In this document: in pieces, positions 1 through 6,111 of the stretch
Layout of the letters: each line of letters starts with the position of its first letter
Position numbering within the stretch: the first letter of the stretch is position 1
Assembly (NCBI GenBank): GCA_937928335.1
Contig: CALFWN010000182.1
Coordinates: forward strand, 1-7,689
DNA: 7,689 nt
Origin: an uncultured Litoreibacter sp.
GTDB taxonomy: Bacteria; Pseudomonadota; Alphaproteobacteria; Rhodobacterales; Rhodobacteraceae
Direction of reading: 5' to 3'
Position numbers and translations under genes: made by a program
Notes under the pieces: model-generated
What the model saw: the letters and a program-made list of their open reading frames with translations, nothing else
What the model was told of the DNA's origin: nothing
Databases searched by the model: none

Positions 1-1092
1 GTGGCAGGCCTGTTCGCGGCGGCGCAATTTGGCAAGCTGACGCTGACCTTGCAGCTGTTGCGCGACACCTATCCGGGTGGCGGGGCCTTTGTGCCGGTGC
101 TGATTTCCATCCTGGGGATTGTGGGCATTGTGCTGGGGGCCGTGGCGGGCTCTGTCGTGGCGCGGGTGGGGGTGACGCGGGCCATTATCGGGGCTTTGCT
201 GGCGGGCGGGGCCTTGTCCCTGTGGCAGGCGCTGATCCCGCCGATCTGGGTCTTCGCGCTGTCGCGTGTGTTTGAAGGTGTGGCGCATCTGGCGATTGTG
301 GTGGCCACCCCGACCCTGATGGCCAGCATATCGAGCGACGCGGACAGGCCTGTGGTGATGGGCATCTGGGCCGCGTTTTTCGGGATATCGATGGCGCTTT
401 TGGCGGCACTTCTGCCCTGGGTGCTGGGGCTGGGCGGCCTGCCACTTGTGCTGATCGGCCACGGTCTGGGCATGTGGGCGATGGCGGCGCTCTTATACCC
501 GCTTTTGCCCAAGCGCGGGGGGAGCAGGCCGGTTCCGGTCTCCTATTGGGCAGCACATCGGGTGATCTACACCACGCCCCGCCTGCTGATCCCCGGCGCG
601 GGATTTGTGTGGTACACGATCCTCTATATAGCGCTTCTGGCGGTGCTGCCGGTCGCTCTGGTCTTGCCGGTCTGGGTGATCACGGCACTGCCGCTGATCT
701 CGATTGGCGGCACGCTTTGGGGCGGGGTGCTGGCCAAGCGCGTGGCCCCCGACCGGCTGGTCGCGATGGGCTTTGCGCTGACGGCGCTGGCCACCGGGCT
801 GGTCTGGGCGCTGTCGCCCGCGCTGTGGCCGCTTTTCGTGCTGTTCTTCGTGATGGCGCTGATCCCGGCAGGCTCCTTTGCCGCCATCCCGCATTTCAAC
901 GCGGCCGCCACGGACCGGGCGCGGGCCACGGGCGGCATCGCGCAGCTGGGCAATGTCGGCACCACGCTGGGCACGCCGATCTTCGTGCTGGCGCTGGAGG
1001 GCGGCGGGCTGGCGCTGGTCTGCGCCATCATGGCCGCCTTTTGCCTGCTGGGGCTGGCCGCAACCCGCGCATTGGCGCGGCGGATCAAATAA
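1..1092 (+). CDS. MFS-type transporter, 5' end outside the window
   Basis: An integral inner-membrane protein of the major facilitator type; the substrate cannot be told from sequence. The visible 363 residues are almost entirely hydrophobic segments, about eleven in number (for example around residues 30-54, 58-80, 120-140 and 144-168, with more after a basic loop near 170-185). The cytoplasmic loop after the second visible segment (GSVVARVGVTRA, residues 50-61) resembles the MFS motif A region, and a weaker copy (GGVLAKRVAPDR) lies in the C-terminal half, as expected for two six-helix halves. Usual family length is about 390-420 residues, and the first 20 residues look like the end of helix 1. 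The GTG at base 1 is therefore probably an internal codon and the true start lies upstream. The gene ends in TAA at 1090-1092, ten bases before the uvrA LexA box. No terminator hairpin with a T-run follows it, so some read-through into uvrA is possible. Confidence 0.8.
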   Translation: MAGLFAAAQFGKLTLTLQLLRDTYPGGGAFVPVLISILGIVGIVLGAVAGSVVARVGVTRAIIGALLAGGALSLWQALIPPIWVFALSRVFEGVAHLAIVVATPTLMASISSDADRPVVMGIWAAFFGISMALLAALLPWVLGLGGLPLVLIGHGLGMWAMAALLYPLLPKRGGSRPVPVSYWAAHRVIYTTPRLLIPGAGFVWYTILYIALLAVLPVALVLPVWVITALPLISIGGTLWGGVLAKRVAPDRLVAMGFALTALATGLVWALSPALWPLFVLFFVMALIPAGSFAAIPHFNAAATDRARATGGIAQLGNVGTTLGTPIFVLALEGGGLALVCAIMAAFCLLGLAATRALARRIK

Positions 1093-1102
1093 ATCTGTGG
1101 AT

Positions 1103-1117
1103 GTTCCCTTTACGTTC
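1103..1117 (+). promoter_or_regulatory. LexA (SOS) box of alphaproteobacterial type upstream of uvrA
   Basis: Two direct GTTC repeats at 1103-1106 and 1114-1117 are separated by exactly seven bases (CCTTTAC). This is a perfect match to the GTTC-N7-GTTC operator described for LexA of Rhodobacter and other alphaproteobacteria, which differs from the palindromic CTGT/ACAG box of enterobacteria. It lies 66 bases before the uvrA ATG, in the short gap after the MFS stop codon. The expected role, by inference, is repression of uvrA by LexA until DNA damage activates RecA. A weak -10-like GATAAC follows at 1119-1124, but no convincing -35 is visible, so the exact promoter is not assigned. Confidence 0.82.
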
Positions 1118-1142
1118 TGATAACCCGGTGGCATTTCCCGAC

Positions 1143-1149
1143 AGGAGGG
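1143..1149 (+). promoter_or_regulatory. Strong Shine-Dalgarno-like AGGAGGG, poorly placed for the uvrA ATG
   Basis: AGGAGGG is a near-perfect anti-16S match but ends 34 bases before the conserved ATG at 1184. Five bases beyond its AGGAGG core lies CTG at 1154, in frame with uvrA. A GTG at 1172 is also in frame, and a TTG at 1165 opens an overlapping 21-codon frame ending inside uvrA. The sequence directly before the ATG (GGGGTGG, three-base spacing) is a poor ribosome site. The site could serve an upstream non-ATG start or a leader peptide, or be brought close to the ATG by RNA folding. None of these is proven. Confidence 0.4.
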
Positions 1150-1183
1150 CTATCTGTCGCGGGATTGCTTTGTGGGGTGGATC

Positions 1184-4105
1184 ATGGCCGAGCTGAAGAA
1201 CATCGAAGTGCGCGGCGCGCGCGAGCATAATCTGAAAAATATCGATGTGGATATCCCGCGCGACCAGCTGGTGGTGATCACCGGCCTGTCGGGGTCAGGC
1301 AAGTCCAGCCTCGCCTTTGATACGGTCTATGCCGAGGGGCAGCGGCGCTATGTGGAATCGCTGTCTGCCTATGCGCGGCAGTTCCTTGACATGATGGAGA
1401 AGCCCGATGTCGATCATATCGCCGGGCTGTCGCCCGCGATCTCCATCGAGCAGAAGACCACCTCGAAAAACCCGCGCTCGACGGTGGGCACGGTGACCGA
1501 GATTTACGACTATATGCGGCTGCTCTTTGCCCGTGTCGGCACGCCCTATTCGCCCGCCACCGGCCTGCCCATCGAGGCGCAGCAGGTTCAGGACATGGTG
1601 GACCGCACAATGGCCATGAAAGAGGGCACGCGCGGCTACCTGCTGGCCCCCATCGTGCGCGACCGTAAGGGCGAATATCGCAAGGAATTTGCCGAGCTGG
1701 CCAAGCAGGGCTTTCAGCGGATCAAGGTGGATGGCGCGTTTTACGAGCTGGATACGCCGCCTGTGCTGGACAAGAAATTCCGCCATGATATCGACGTGGT
1801 GGTGGACCGGATCGTGGTCCGCGAGGGGTTGGAAACCCGGCTGGCCGACAGTTTCCGCACCGCTCTGGATCTGGCCGATGGCATCGCCATTCTGGAAATT
1901 GCGCAGGCCGCCGATGATGACAGCGCGCCGGAGCGCCACACGTTTTCCGAGAAATTCGCCTGCCCGACCTCGGGCTTCACCATCCCCGAGATCGAGCCGC
2001 GGCTGTTTTCCTTCAACGCGCCTTTCGGGGCCTGCCCAAGCTGCGACGGGCTGGGGGTGGAGCTGTTCTTTGACGAACGCCTCGTGGTGCCCGATGCCTC
2101 GCTGAAGCTCTATGACGGGGCGCTGGCGCCGTGGCGCAAGGGCAAGTCGCCCTATTTTCTGCAAACCATCGAGGCGATTGCGAAACATTACGAGTTTGAC
2201 AAGAACACGCCCTGGAAGGATCTCGACGCGCATGTGAAACAGGTCTTCCTCTATGGCTCGGGCGAGGATGAGATCCCGTTTCGCTATGACGAGGGCGGGC
2301 GGGTCTATCAGGTGACGCGCAGCTTTGAGGGCGTGATCCCAAATATGGAGCGCCGCTACCGCGAGACCGACTCGAGCTGGATTCGCGAAGAGTTCGAGCG
2401 CTACCAGAACAACCGCCCCTGCGGGACCTGCGACGGCTATCGCTTGAAGCAGGAGGCGCTGGCGGTGAAGATCGGTCCCGCCTCCGAGCCAGACGCGCTG
2501 TTGCATGTCGGGCAGATCGTGCAGATGTCGATCCGGGAGGCGTTCGAGTGGTGCGAAAGCGTGCCGCAAAACCTCACCAAGCAGAAGAACGAGATTGCCA
2601 GGGCGATCCTGAAGGAAATCCGCGAACGGCTGGGCTTTCTGAACAATGTGGGGCTGGAATATCTGACCCTGTCGCGCAACTCCGGCACGTTGTCGGGCGG
2701 GGAAAGCCAGCGTATCCGTCTGGCCTCGCAAATCGGCTCCGGGCTGACGGGCGTGCTTTACGTGCTCGACGAGCCCTCCATCGGGCTGCATCAGCGCGAC
2801 AATGGTAGGCTTCTGACCACGTTGAAAAACCTGCGCGACCAGGGCAATACGGTGATTGTGGTCGAGCATGATGAGGAGGCCATAAGGGAGGCCGATTACG
2901 TCTTCGATATCGGCCCCGGCGCGGGCGTGCATGGCGGGCAGATCACCGCCAAAGGCACCCCGGATGAGGTGGCGAACACCCCCGATTCCATCACCGGGCA
3001 ATATCTGACGGGCAAGCGCGAGATCGCGGTGCCTGCCAAACGGCGCAAGGGCAATGGCAAGAAGCTGACGGTCAAGAAGGCCACCGGCAACAACCTGCAA
3101 AACGTCACTGCCGATTTCCCGCTGGGGCAGTTTGTCTGCGTCACCGGCGTCTCGGGCGGGGGGAAATCCACGCTGACCATCGAGACGCTGTTCAAGACCG
3201 CCTCCATGCGGCTGAACGGTGCGCGCCAAACGCCCGCGCCTTGTGAGACCATCGCGGGGCTGGAGCAGCTCGACAAGGTGATCGACATTGACCAGCGCCC
3301 CATCGGGCGCACGCCGCGCTCGAACCCTGCCACATATACCGGGGCGTTTACGCCGATCCGCGAATGGTTTGCCGGGCTGCCGGAGGCCAAGGCGCGGGGC
3401 TACAAGCCGGGGCGGTTCTCTTTCAACGTCAAGGGCGGGCGCTGCGAGGCATGTCAGGGCGACGGCGTCATCAAGATCGAGATGCACTTCCTGCCCGATG
3501 TCTATGTCACCTGCGAGACCTGCAACGGCGCGCGTTACAACCGCGAGACGCTGGAGGTCAAATTCAAGGGCAAATCCATCGCCGATGTGCTGGATATGAC
3601 CGTGGAAGACGGGCAGGAGTTCTTCAAGGCGGTGCCGTCAATCCGCTCCAAGATGGACGCGCTGATGCGGGTGGGCCTGGGCTATATCAAGGTTGGCCAG
3701 CAGGCCACGACCCTCTCAGGCGGGGAGGCGCAGCGGGTCAAGCTGTCCAAGGAGCTGGCCAAATCCTCCACCGGCAAGACGCTTTATATCCTCGACGAGC
3801 CCACCACGGGGCTGCATTTCGAGGATGTGCGCAAGCTGCTGGAGGTGCTCCACGAGCTGGTGGATCAGGGCAACAGCTGCATCGTGATCGAGCATAATCT
3901 CGACGTGATCAAGACCGCCGACCACATCATCGACATTGGCCCAGAGGGCGGCGATGGCGGCGGCAAGATCGTGGCCAAAGGCACGCCGGAGCAGGTCGCC
4001 AAGGTGGAGGGCTCCTATACCGGGCATTACCTCAAGGACATGCTGGCGCCCAAAGCGGCGAAGAAACCCGCCAAGAAACCCGGCAAAAAGATCGCGGCGG
4101 AATAG
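1184..4105 (+). CDS. uvrA: Excinuclease ABC subunit A (UvrA)
   Basis: UvrA is the dimeric, cytoplasmic damage-sensing ATPase of nucleotide excision repair; it loads UvrB on damaged DNA. The 973 residues show both ABC modules in order: Walker [10 protein letters not shown] (34-42), signature LSGGESQ (503-509), Walker B with D529-E530, second Walker [10 protein letters not shown] (655-663), signature LSGGEAQ (844-850), and Walker B with D871-E872. The C-terminal zinc module is complete (C754/C757 and C777/C780), and the CGTC pair at 413/416 is present. The insertion-domain module keeps C260, C284 and C287 but has Ser263 where E. coli has its second Cys. The protein ends in a Lys/Pro/Ala tail. 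I chose ATG 1184 because [19 protein letters not shown] is the usual N-terminus of alphaproteobacterial UvrA; GTG 1172 would add four residues. The LexA box upstream indicates SOS control. Identification is certain; the exact start is slightly less so. Confidence 0.98.
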   Translation: MAELKNIEVRGAREHNLKNIDVDIPRDQLVVITGLSGSGKSSLAFDTVYAEGQRRYVESLSAYARQFLDMMEKPDVDHIAGLSPAISIEQKTTSKNPRSTVGTVTEIYDYMRLLFARVGTPYSPATGLPIEAQQVQDMVDRTMAMKEGTRGYLLAPIVRDRKGEYRKEFAELAKQGFQRIKVDGAFYELDTPPVLDKKFRHDIDVVVDRIVVREGLETRLADSFRTALDLADGIAILEIAQAADDDSAPERHTFSEKFACPTSGFTIPEIEPRLFSFNAPFGACPSCDGLGVELFFDERLVVPDASLKLYDGALAPWRKGKSPYFLQTIEAIAKHYEFDKNTPWKDLDAHVKQVFLYGSGEDEIPFRYDEGGRVYQVTRSFEGVIPNMERRYRETDSSWIREEFERYQNNRPCGTCDGYRLKQEALAVKIGPASEPDALLHVGQIVQMSIREAFEWCESVPQNLTKQKNEIARAILKEIRERLGFLNNVGLEYLTLSRNSGTLSGGESQRIRLASQIGSGLTGVLYVLDEPSIGLHQRDNGRLLTTLKNLRDQGNTVIVVEHDEEAIREADYVFDIGPGAGVHGGQITAKGTPDEVANTPDSITGQYLTGKREIAVPAKRRKGNGKKLTVKKATGNNLQNVTADFPLGQFVCVTGVSGGGKSTLTIETLFKTASMRLNGARQTPAPCETIAGLEQLDKVIDIDQRPIGRTPRSNPATYTGAFTPIREWFAGLPEAKARGYKPGRFSFNVKGGRCEACQGDGVIKIEMHFLPDVYVTCETCNGARYNRETLEVKFKGKSIADVLDMTVEDGQEFFKAVPSIRSKMDALMRVGLGYIKVGQQATTLSGGEAQRVKLSKELAKSSTGKTLYILDEPTTGLHFEDVRKLLEVLHELVDQGNSCIVIEHNLDVIKTADHIIDIGPEGGDGGGKIVAKGTPEQVAKVEGSYTGHYLKDMLAPKAAKKPAKKPGKKIAAE
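4061..4090 (+). repeat. Imperfect 12-bp tandem repeat coding the lysine-rich UvrA tail
   Basis: AAGAAACCCGCC (4061-4072) is followed directly by AAGAAACCCGGC (4073-4084) and a partial third unit, AAAAAG. Because the unit is 12 bp it stays in frame and encodes [10 protein letters not shown] at UvrA residues 960-969. Such basic tails are poorly conserved; the likely role is none or weak nonspecific DNA contact. This is simple slippage-prone coding sequence. Confidence 0.75.
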
Positions 4106-4112
4106 GTGGCTT

Positions 4113-4132
4113 GCAGGGGGTCAGCCCCCTGC
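4113..4132. terminator. Perfect 8-bp GC hairpin between convergent uvrA and the small exported gene
   Basis: Arms GCAGGGGG (4113-4120) and CCCCCTGC (4125-4132) pair perfectly around the loop TCAG. It starts seven bases after the uvrA stop and, on the other strand, its loop contains the TGA stop of the convergent gene. It is symmetric, so it could act on transcripts from both sides. There is no T-run on either side, so it is not a textbook intrinsic terminator. It may instead be a 3'-end stabiliser, a Rho-assisted stop, or a copy of a dispersed GC-rich palindrome. Confidence 0.5.
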
Positions 4133-4549
4133 GATCTCGACGACGTTAAGGATCACCCGGCTTTCATTATCGACGGAAATCACCCGGTTGCCGATCTGGT
4201 AATAGGTGGCGGTGTCCAGCGGTGGCAGGTCGGCGCTGGCCGGGTTTGCCATTGCGGGCATGGCGCTTTCGAAACGCTGGCCGGGCATCAGGATGACCGG
4301 GTGGCGCAGCGAGCCGTCAGTGACGCTGCCTCTGCTGGCGCAGCGGCCTGCCTTGCGCACCTGACCGGGCGCGCAGACCCGCGAGACCACGCTTTTTGCG
4401 CCTGCGCTGCGGGGTTTTGAGGCTTTCGCCGCCGTGACTTTCTGTTTGACCTGCGGCTTGGCGCTTTGCGCCAGAACAGGGGCGGTCACAGCCCCGGCCA
4501 GAGCCACAGAGGTCGCAAGGGCGGATAGAAGCAGTTTTGGGGTGAGCAT
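4121..4549 (-). CDS. Small exported protein of unknown function with two cysteines
   Basis: This is a 142-residue protein I do not recognise firmly. The start at 4549 is supported by AAGGAG six bases upstream and by the signal peptide that begins there; a longer in-frame reading to 4696 would bury it. Residues 1-27 form a typical Sec signal (Lys5, a hydrophobic stretch, then VLA|QS), so the mature protein is probably periplasmic. A basic, low-complexity stretch follows (about 31-57), then C59 and C70 in a CAPGQVRKAGRC motif that could form a disulfide, a Pro/Ala-rich linker, and a C-terminal segment YYQIGNRVISVDNESRVILNVVEIAGG (116-142). That last segment resembles the end of small RcnB-like periplasmic proteins, which is a weak resemblance only. 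It lies convergent to uvrA with 15 bases between the stop codons, and 195 bases downstream of the hydrolase-OsmC gene on the same strand. Confidence 0.75.
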   Translation of the reverse strand: MLTPKLLLSALATSVALAGAVTAPVLAQSAKPQVKQKVTAAKASKPRSAGAKSVVSRVCAPGQVRKAGRCASRGSVTDGSLRHPVILMPGQRFESAMPAMANPASADLPPLDTATYYQIGNRVISVDNESRVILNVVEIAGG

Positions 4550-4555
4550 GGCAGT

Positions 4556-4561
4556 CTCCTT
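4556..4561 (-). promoter_or_regulatory. Ribosome binding site that fixes the start of the small exported gene
   Basis: On the minus strand, AAGGAG lies six bases before the ATG at 4549. No comparable site precedes the upstream in-frame candidates, so the signal-peptide start is preferred. Confidence 0.7.
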
Positions 4562-4576
4562 ACACTCGTCAATAGG

Positions 4577-4609
4577 CCTGACCCCTCTGCGCAGCGCAGC
4601 CGGATCAGG
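4577..4609. repeat. Symmetric interrupted inverted repeat in the leader of the small exported gene
   Basis: Outer arms CCTGA (4577-4581) and TCAGG (4605-4609) and inner arms CTGCGC (4587-4592) and GCGCAG (4594-4599) are centred on A4593, with five-base gaps on each side. In the minus-strand transcript two further G-C pairs and one G-U pair can form next to the outer arms, giving a hairpin of about 33 nucleotides. It ends 15 bases upstream of the ribosome site of the exported gene. It could be an operator, a 5'-leader structure or part of a transcription stop for the gene before it; there is no T-run. Confidence 0.45.
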
Positions 4610-4734
4610 GCAGAAAGCTGCGGCCCACGCCAAAATATGCGGGGCGCGCATTTGTTGAACTGAGGTCAGCCTATCACGGTCGCCGGGCAAGTGCACGTGG
4701 CCTTGTCGGTGCGACGTCGATGCGCGGCCAGCTC

Positions 4735-4758
4735 GTCGACCAGCCTAGTCGACCAGCC
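4735..4758. repeat. 13-bp near-tandem duplication at the stop codon of the hydrolase-OsmC gene
   Basis: GTCGACCAGCC occurs at 4735-4745 and again at 4748-4758, with TA between, giving a period of 13. Read on the minus strand the units are GGCTGGTCGACTA and GGCTGGTCGACGA, differing at one base. The TAG stop of the hydrolase-OsmC gene (4747-4745) sits on the junction of the units. As 13 is not a multiple of three, the second unit is in another frame. Confidence 0.8.
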
Positions 4759-5956
4759 GGGTCTCGATCTCTGCCGCGCTTTCCAGCGTTTTATGCACCG
4801 GGCAGCGGTCGGCAATCTGCAGCAGGCGGGCGCGTTGTTCCTCGTCCAGATCGCCTTCGAAATGGATTTCGCGCACGAAACGGTCGATCTTGGAATGGCC
4901 GCCATCGGCGTCTTGTGCGTGCATCGCGTCATGTTTGACATCGACCCAGACCGAGGCCAGCGGCCAGTTCTTGCGCCGCGCATACATGCGGATCGTCATC
5001 GAGGTGCAGGCCCCCAGACCGGCAGACAGGTAGCCATAGGGCGTCATGCCCTTGTCGGTGCCGCCATAGGCCACCGGCTCGTCGGCCTGCATGTGGAACT
5101 TGTGGCCGAGATTGATGTCTTGCAGGAACCCTTCAGGGTCGGCCTCGCGCACCCGCAACACGCCCTCGGGCGCGCCGATTGGCGGCGCAGGCGGGCGCAG
5201 GTCGAGATATTTGGAGGACCACGCGGCGATCACGTCGGCGGCGTATTCGGCATCCTCCTCGCGGGTGATCAGATGGTCGGCGTCGCATAGCGTCACAAAG
5301 CTCTTGGGGTGTTTGGCGTGGATGAAGATCTGCGTGGCGTTTTCCACGCCCACGGTCTGGTCCAGCGGGGCGTGCAGCACCAGCAGGGATTTATCGAGCG
5401 TGGCCAGATCCGCCTCAAGGCGGCTGGTGGCCACATCCTCCAGAAAATCCGCGCCGATCTTGATGGGACGCCCGCCAAGCTGCACCTCGGCGACGCCCTG
5501 GGCTTTGATCTCCTCCACGGAGGCGCCGAAATTATGGATCACGTGATCAGGGGCAAAAGGCGCGCCGATGGTGACCACGGCCTGCGCCTGCGGCACGTGT
5601 TTTGCCGCCGCAATAATCGCGGCCCCGCCCAGCGAATGGCCGATCAACAGCTCCGGGCCCAGGTCGCGCTTTGCCAGCTCGGCTGCGGCCAGTGACAGGT
5701 CCTCGACATTGCTGGTGAAGGTGGTGTTGGCAAATTCGCCGTCGGAATGGCCCAGCCCGGTGAAGTCAAACCGCAGCACGGCAATGCCCATATTGGCCAG
5801 CCGGGAGGCAATGCGCCGCGCCGCCGGGATATCTTTCGAGCAGGTAAAGCAATGGGCGAAAAGGGCCGTGGCCAGAACGGGACCCGCAGGCAGGTCAAGT
5901 CGTGCAGCAAGCTCATCACCGGAATGTCCGGTGAAGGTAAATCGTTCTGTCGCCAT
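4745..5956 (-). CDS. Bifunctional alpha/beta hydrolase-OsmC family protein
   Basis: A 403-residue fusion known as a standard architecture in proteobacteria. The N-terminal part (about 1-250) is an alpha/beta hydrolase: oxyanion region AHCFTCSKD (34-42), nucleophile elbow GHSLGG with Ser108, probable acid Asp199 (APLDQT) and His228 (DADHL). After a Pro-rich linker (about 258-270), the C-terminal part is an OsmC/Ohr-type domain with the two redox cysteines C317 (GLGACTS) and C385 (DRCPVHK). OsmC domains reduce organic hydroperoxides through these thiols; the hydrolase substrate is unknown. No signal peptide is seen, so it is cytoplasmic. I chose ATG 5956, preceded by AAAGGGAA with good spacing; an in-frame extension to 6127 would overlap the dddP 3' end and looks non-coding. 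It follows dddP on the same strand after 145 bases, so co-transcription is possible but unproven. Its stop codon lies on a 13-bp duplication. Confidence 0.93.
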   Translation of the reverse strand: MATERFTFTGHSGDELAARLDLPAGPVLATALFAHCFTCSKDIPAARRIASRLANMGIAVLRFDFTGLGHSDGEFANTTFTSNVEDLSLAAAELAKRDLGPELLIGHSLGGAAIIAAAKHVPQAQAVVTIGAPFAPDHVIHNFGASVEEIKAQGVAEVQLGGRPIKIGADFLEDVATSRLEADLATLDKSLLVLHAPLDQTVGVENATQIFIHAKHPKSFVTLCDADHLITREEDAEYAADVIAAWSSKYLDLRPPAPPIGAPEGVLRVREADPEGFLQDINLGHKFHMQADEPVAYGGTDKGMTPYGYLSAGLGACTSMTIRMYARRKNWPLASVWVDVKHDAMHAQDADGGHSKIDRFVREIHFEGDLDEEQRARLLQIADRCPVHKTLESAAEIETRLVD

Positions 5957-6091
5957 GTAGTAATTCCCTTTACTGGCCCTACGATGGGGGCAACCCGGCC
6001 ACATGGCAACGCGGGCGGGGCCACAATCACGAGATGGTGAGCAGGATTTAGAACTTGTGATGCCGCAGGTATCAGGCCTTTGGCCGCCCGT

Positions 6092-6111
6092 GGGCAGGCT
6101 TTCAGCCCCCC
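6092..6111 (-). terminator. GC hairpin spanning the dddP stop codon
   Basis: In the dddP transcript, GGGGGGCT (6111-6104) can pair with AGCCTGCCC (6100-6092), with one G-U pair and one bulged base. The loop GAA (6103-6101) includes the last two bases of the TGA stop. No U-run follows, so this is at best a weak or Rho-dependent terminator or a 3'-end stabiliser. Between it and the start of the hydrolase gene I see only a small GGCC-AAA-GGCC hairpin (6073-6083 region) and no convincing promoter. Confidence 0.35.

Noticed and set aside
474..1196. 240-codon plus-strand frame overlapping the MFS gene and the uvrA leader
   Set aside because: The translation is Gly/Ala/Arg-rich without any domain, in the wrong frame of a clear membrane protein; it is a composition shadow.
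1295..3487. 730-codon open frame on the minus strand antisense to uvrA
   Set aside because: It lies entirely within certain uvrA coding sequence, shows no recognisable domain, and is the kind of long antisense frame that high GC at third codon positions produces.
4106..4420. Plus-strand frame after uvrA
   Set aside because: It has no ribosome site or domain, and it is antisense to a gene with a signal peptide.
4550..4696. N-terminal extension of the small exported protein to 4696
   Set aside because: It would hide a clear signal peptide behind 49 unrelated residues, and the internal ATG has the only good ribosome site.
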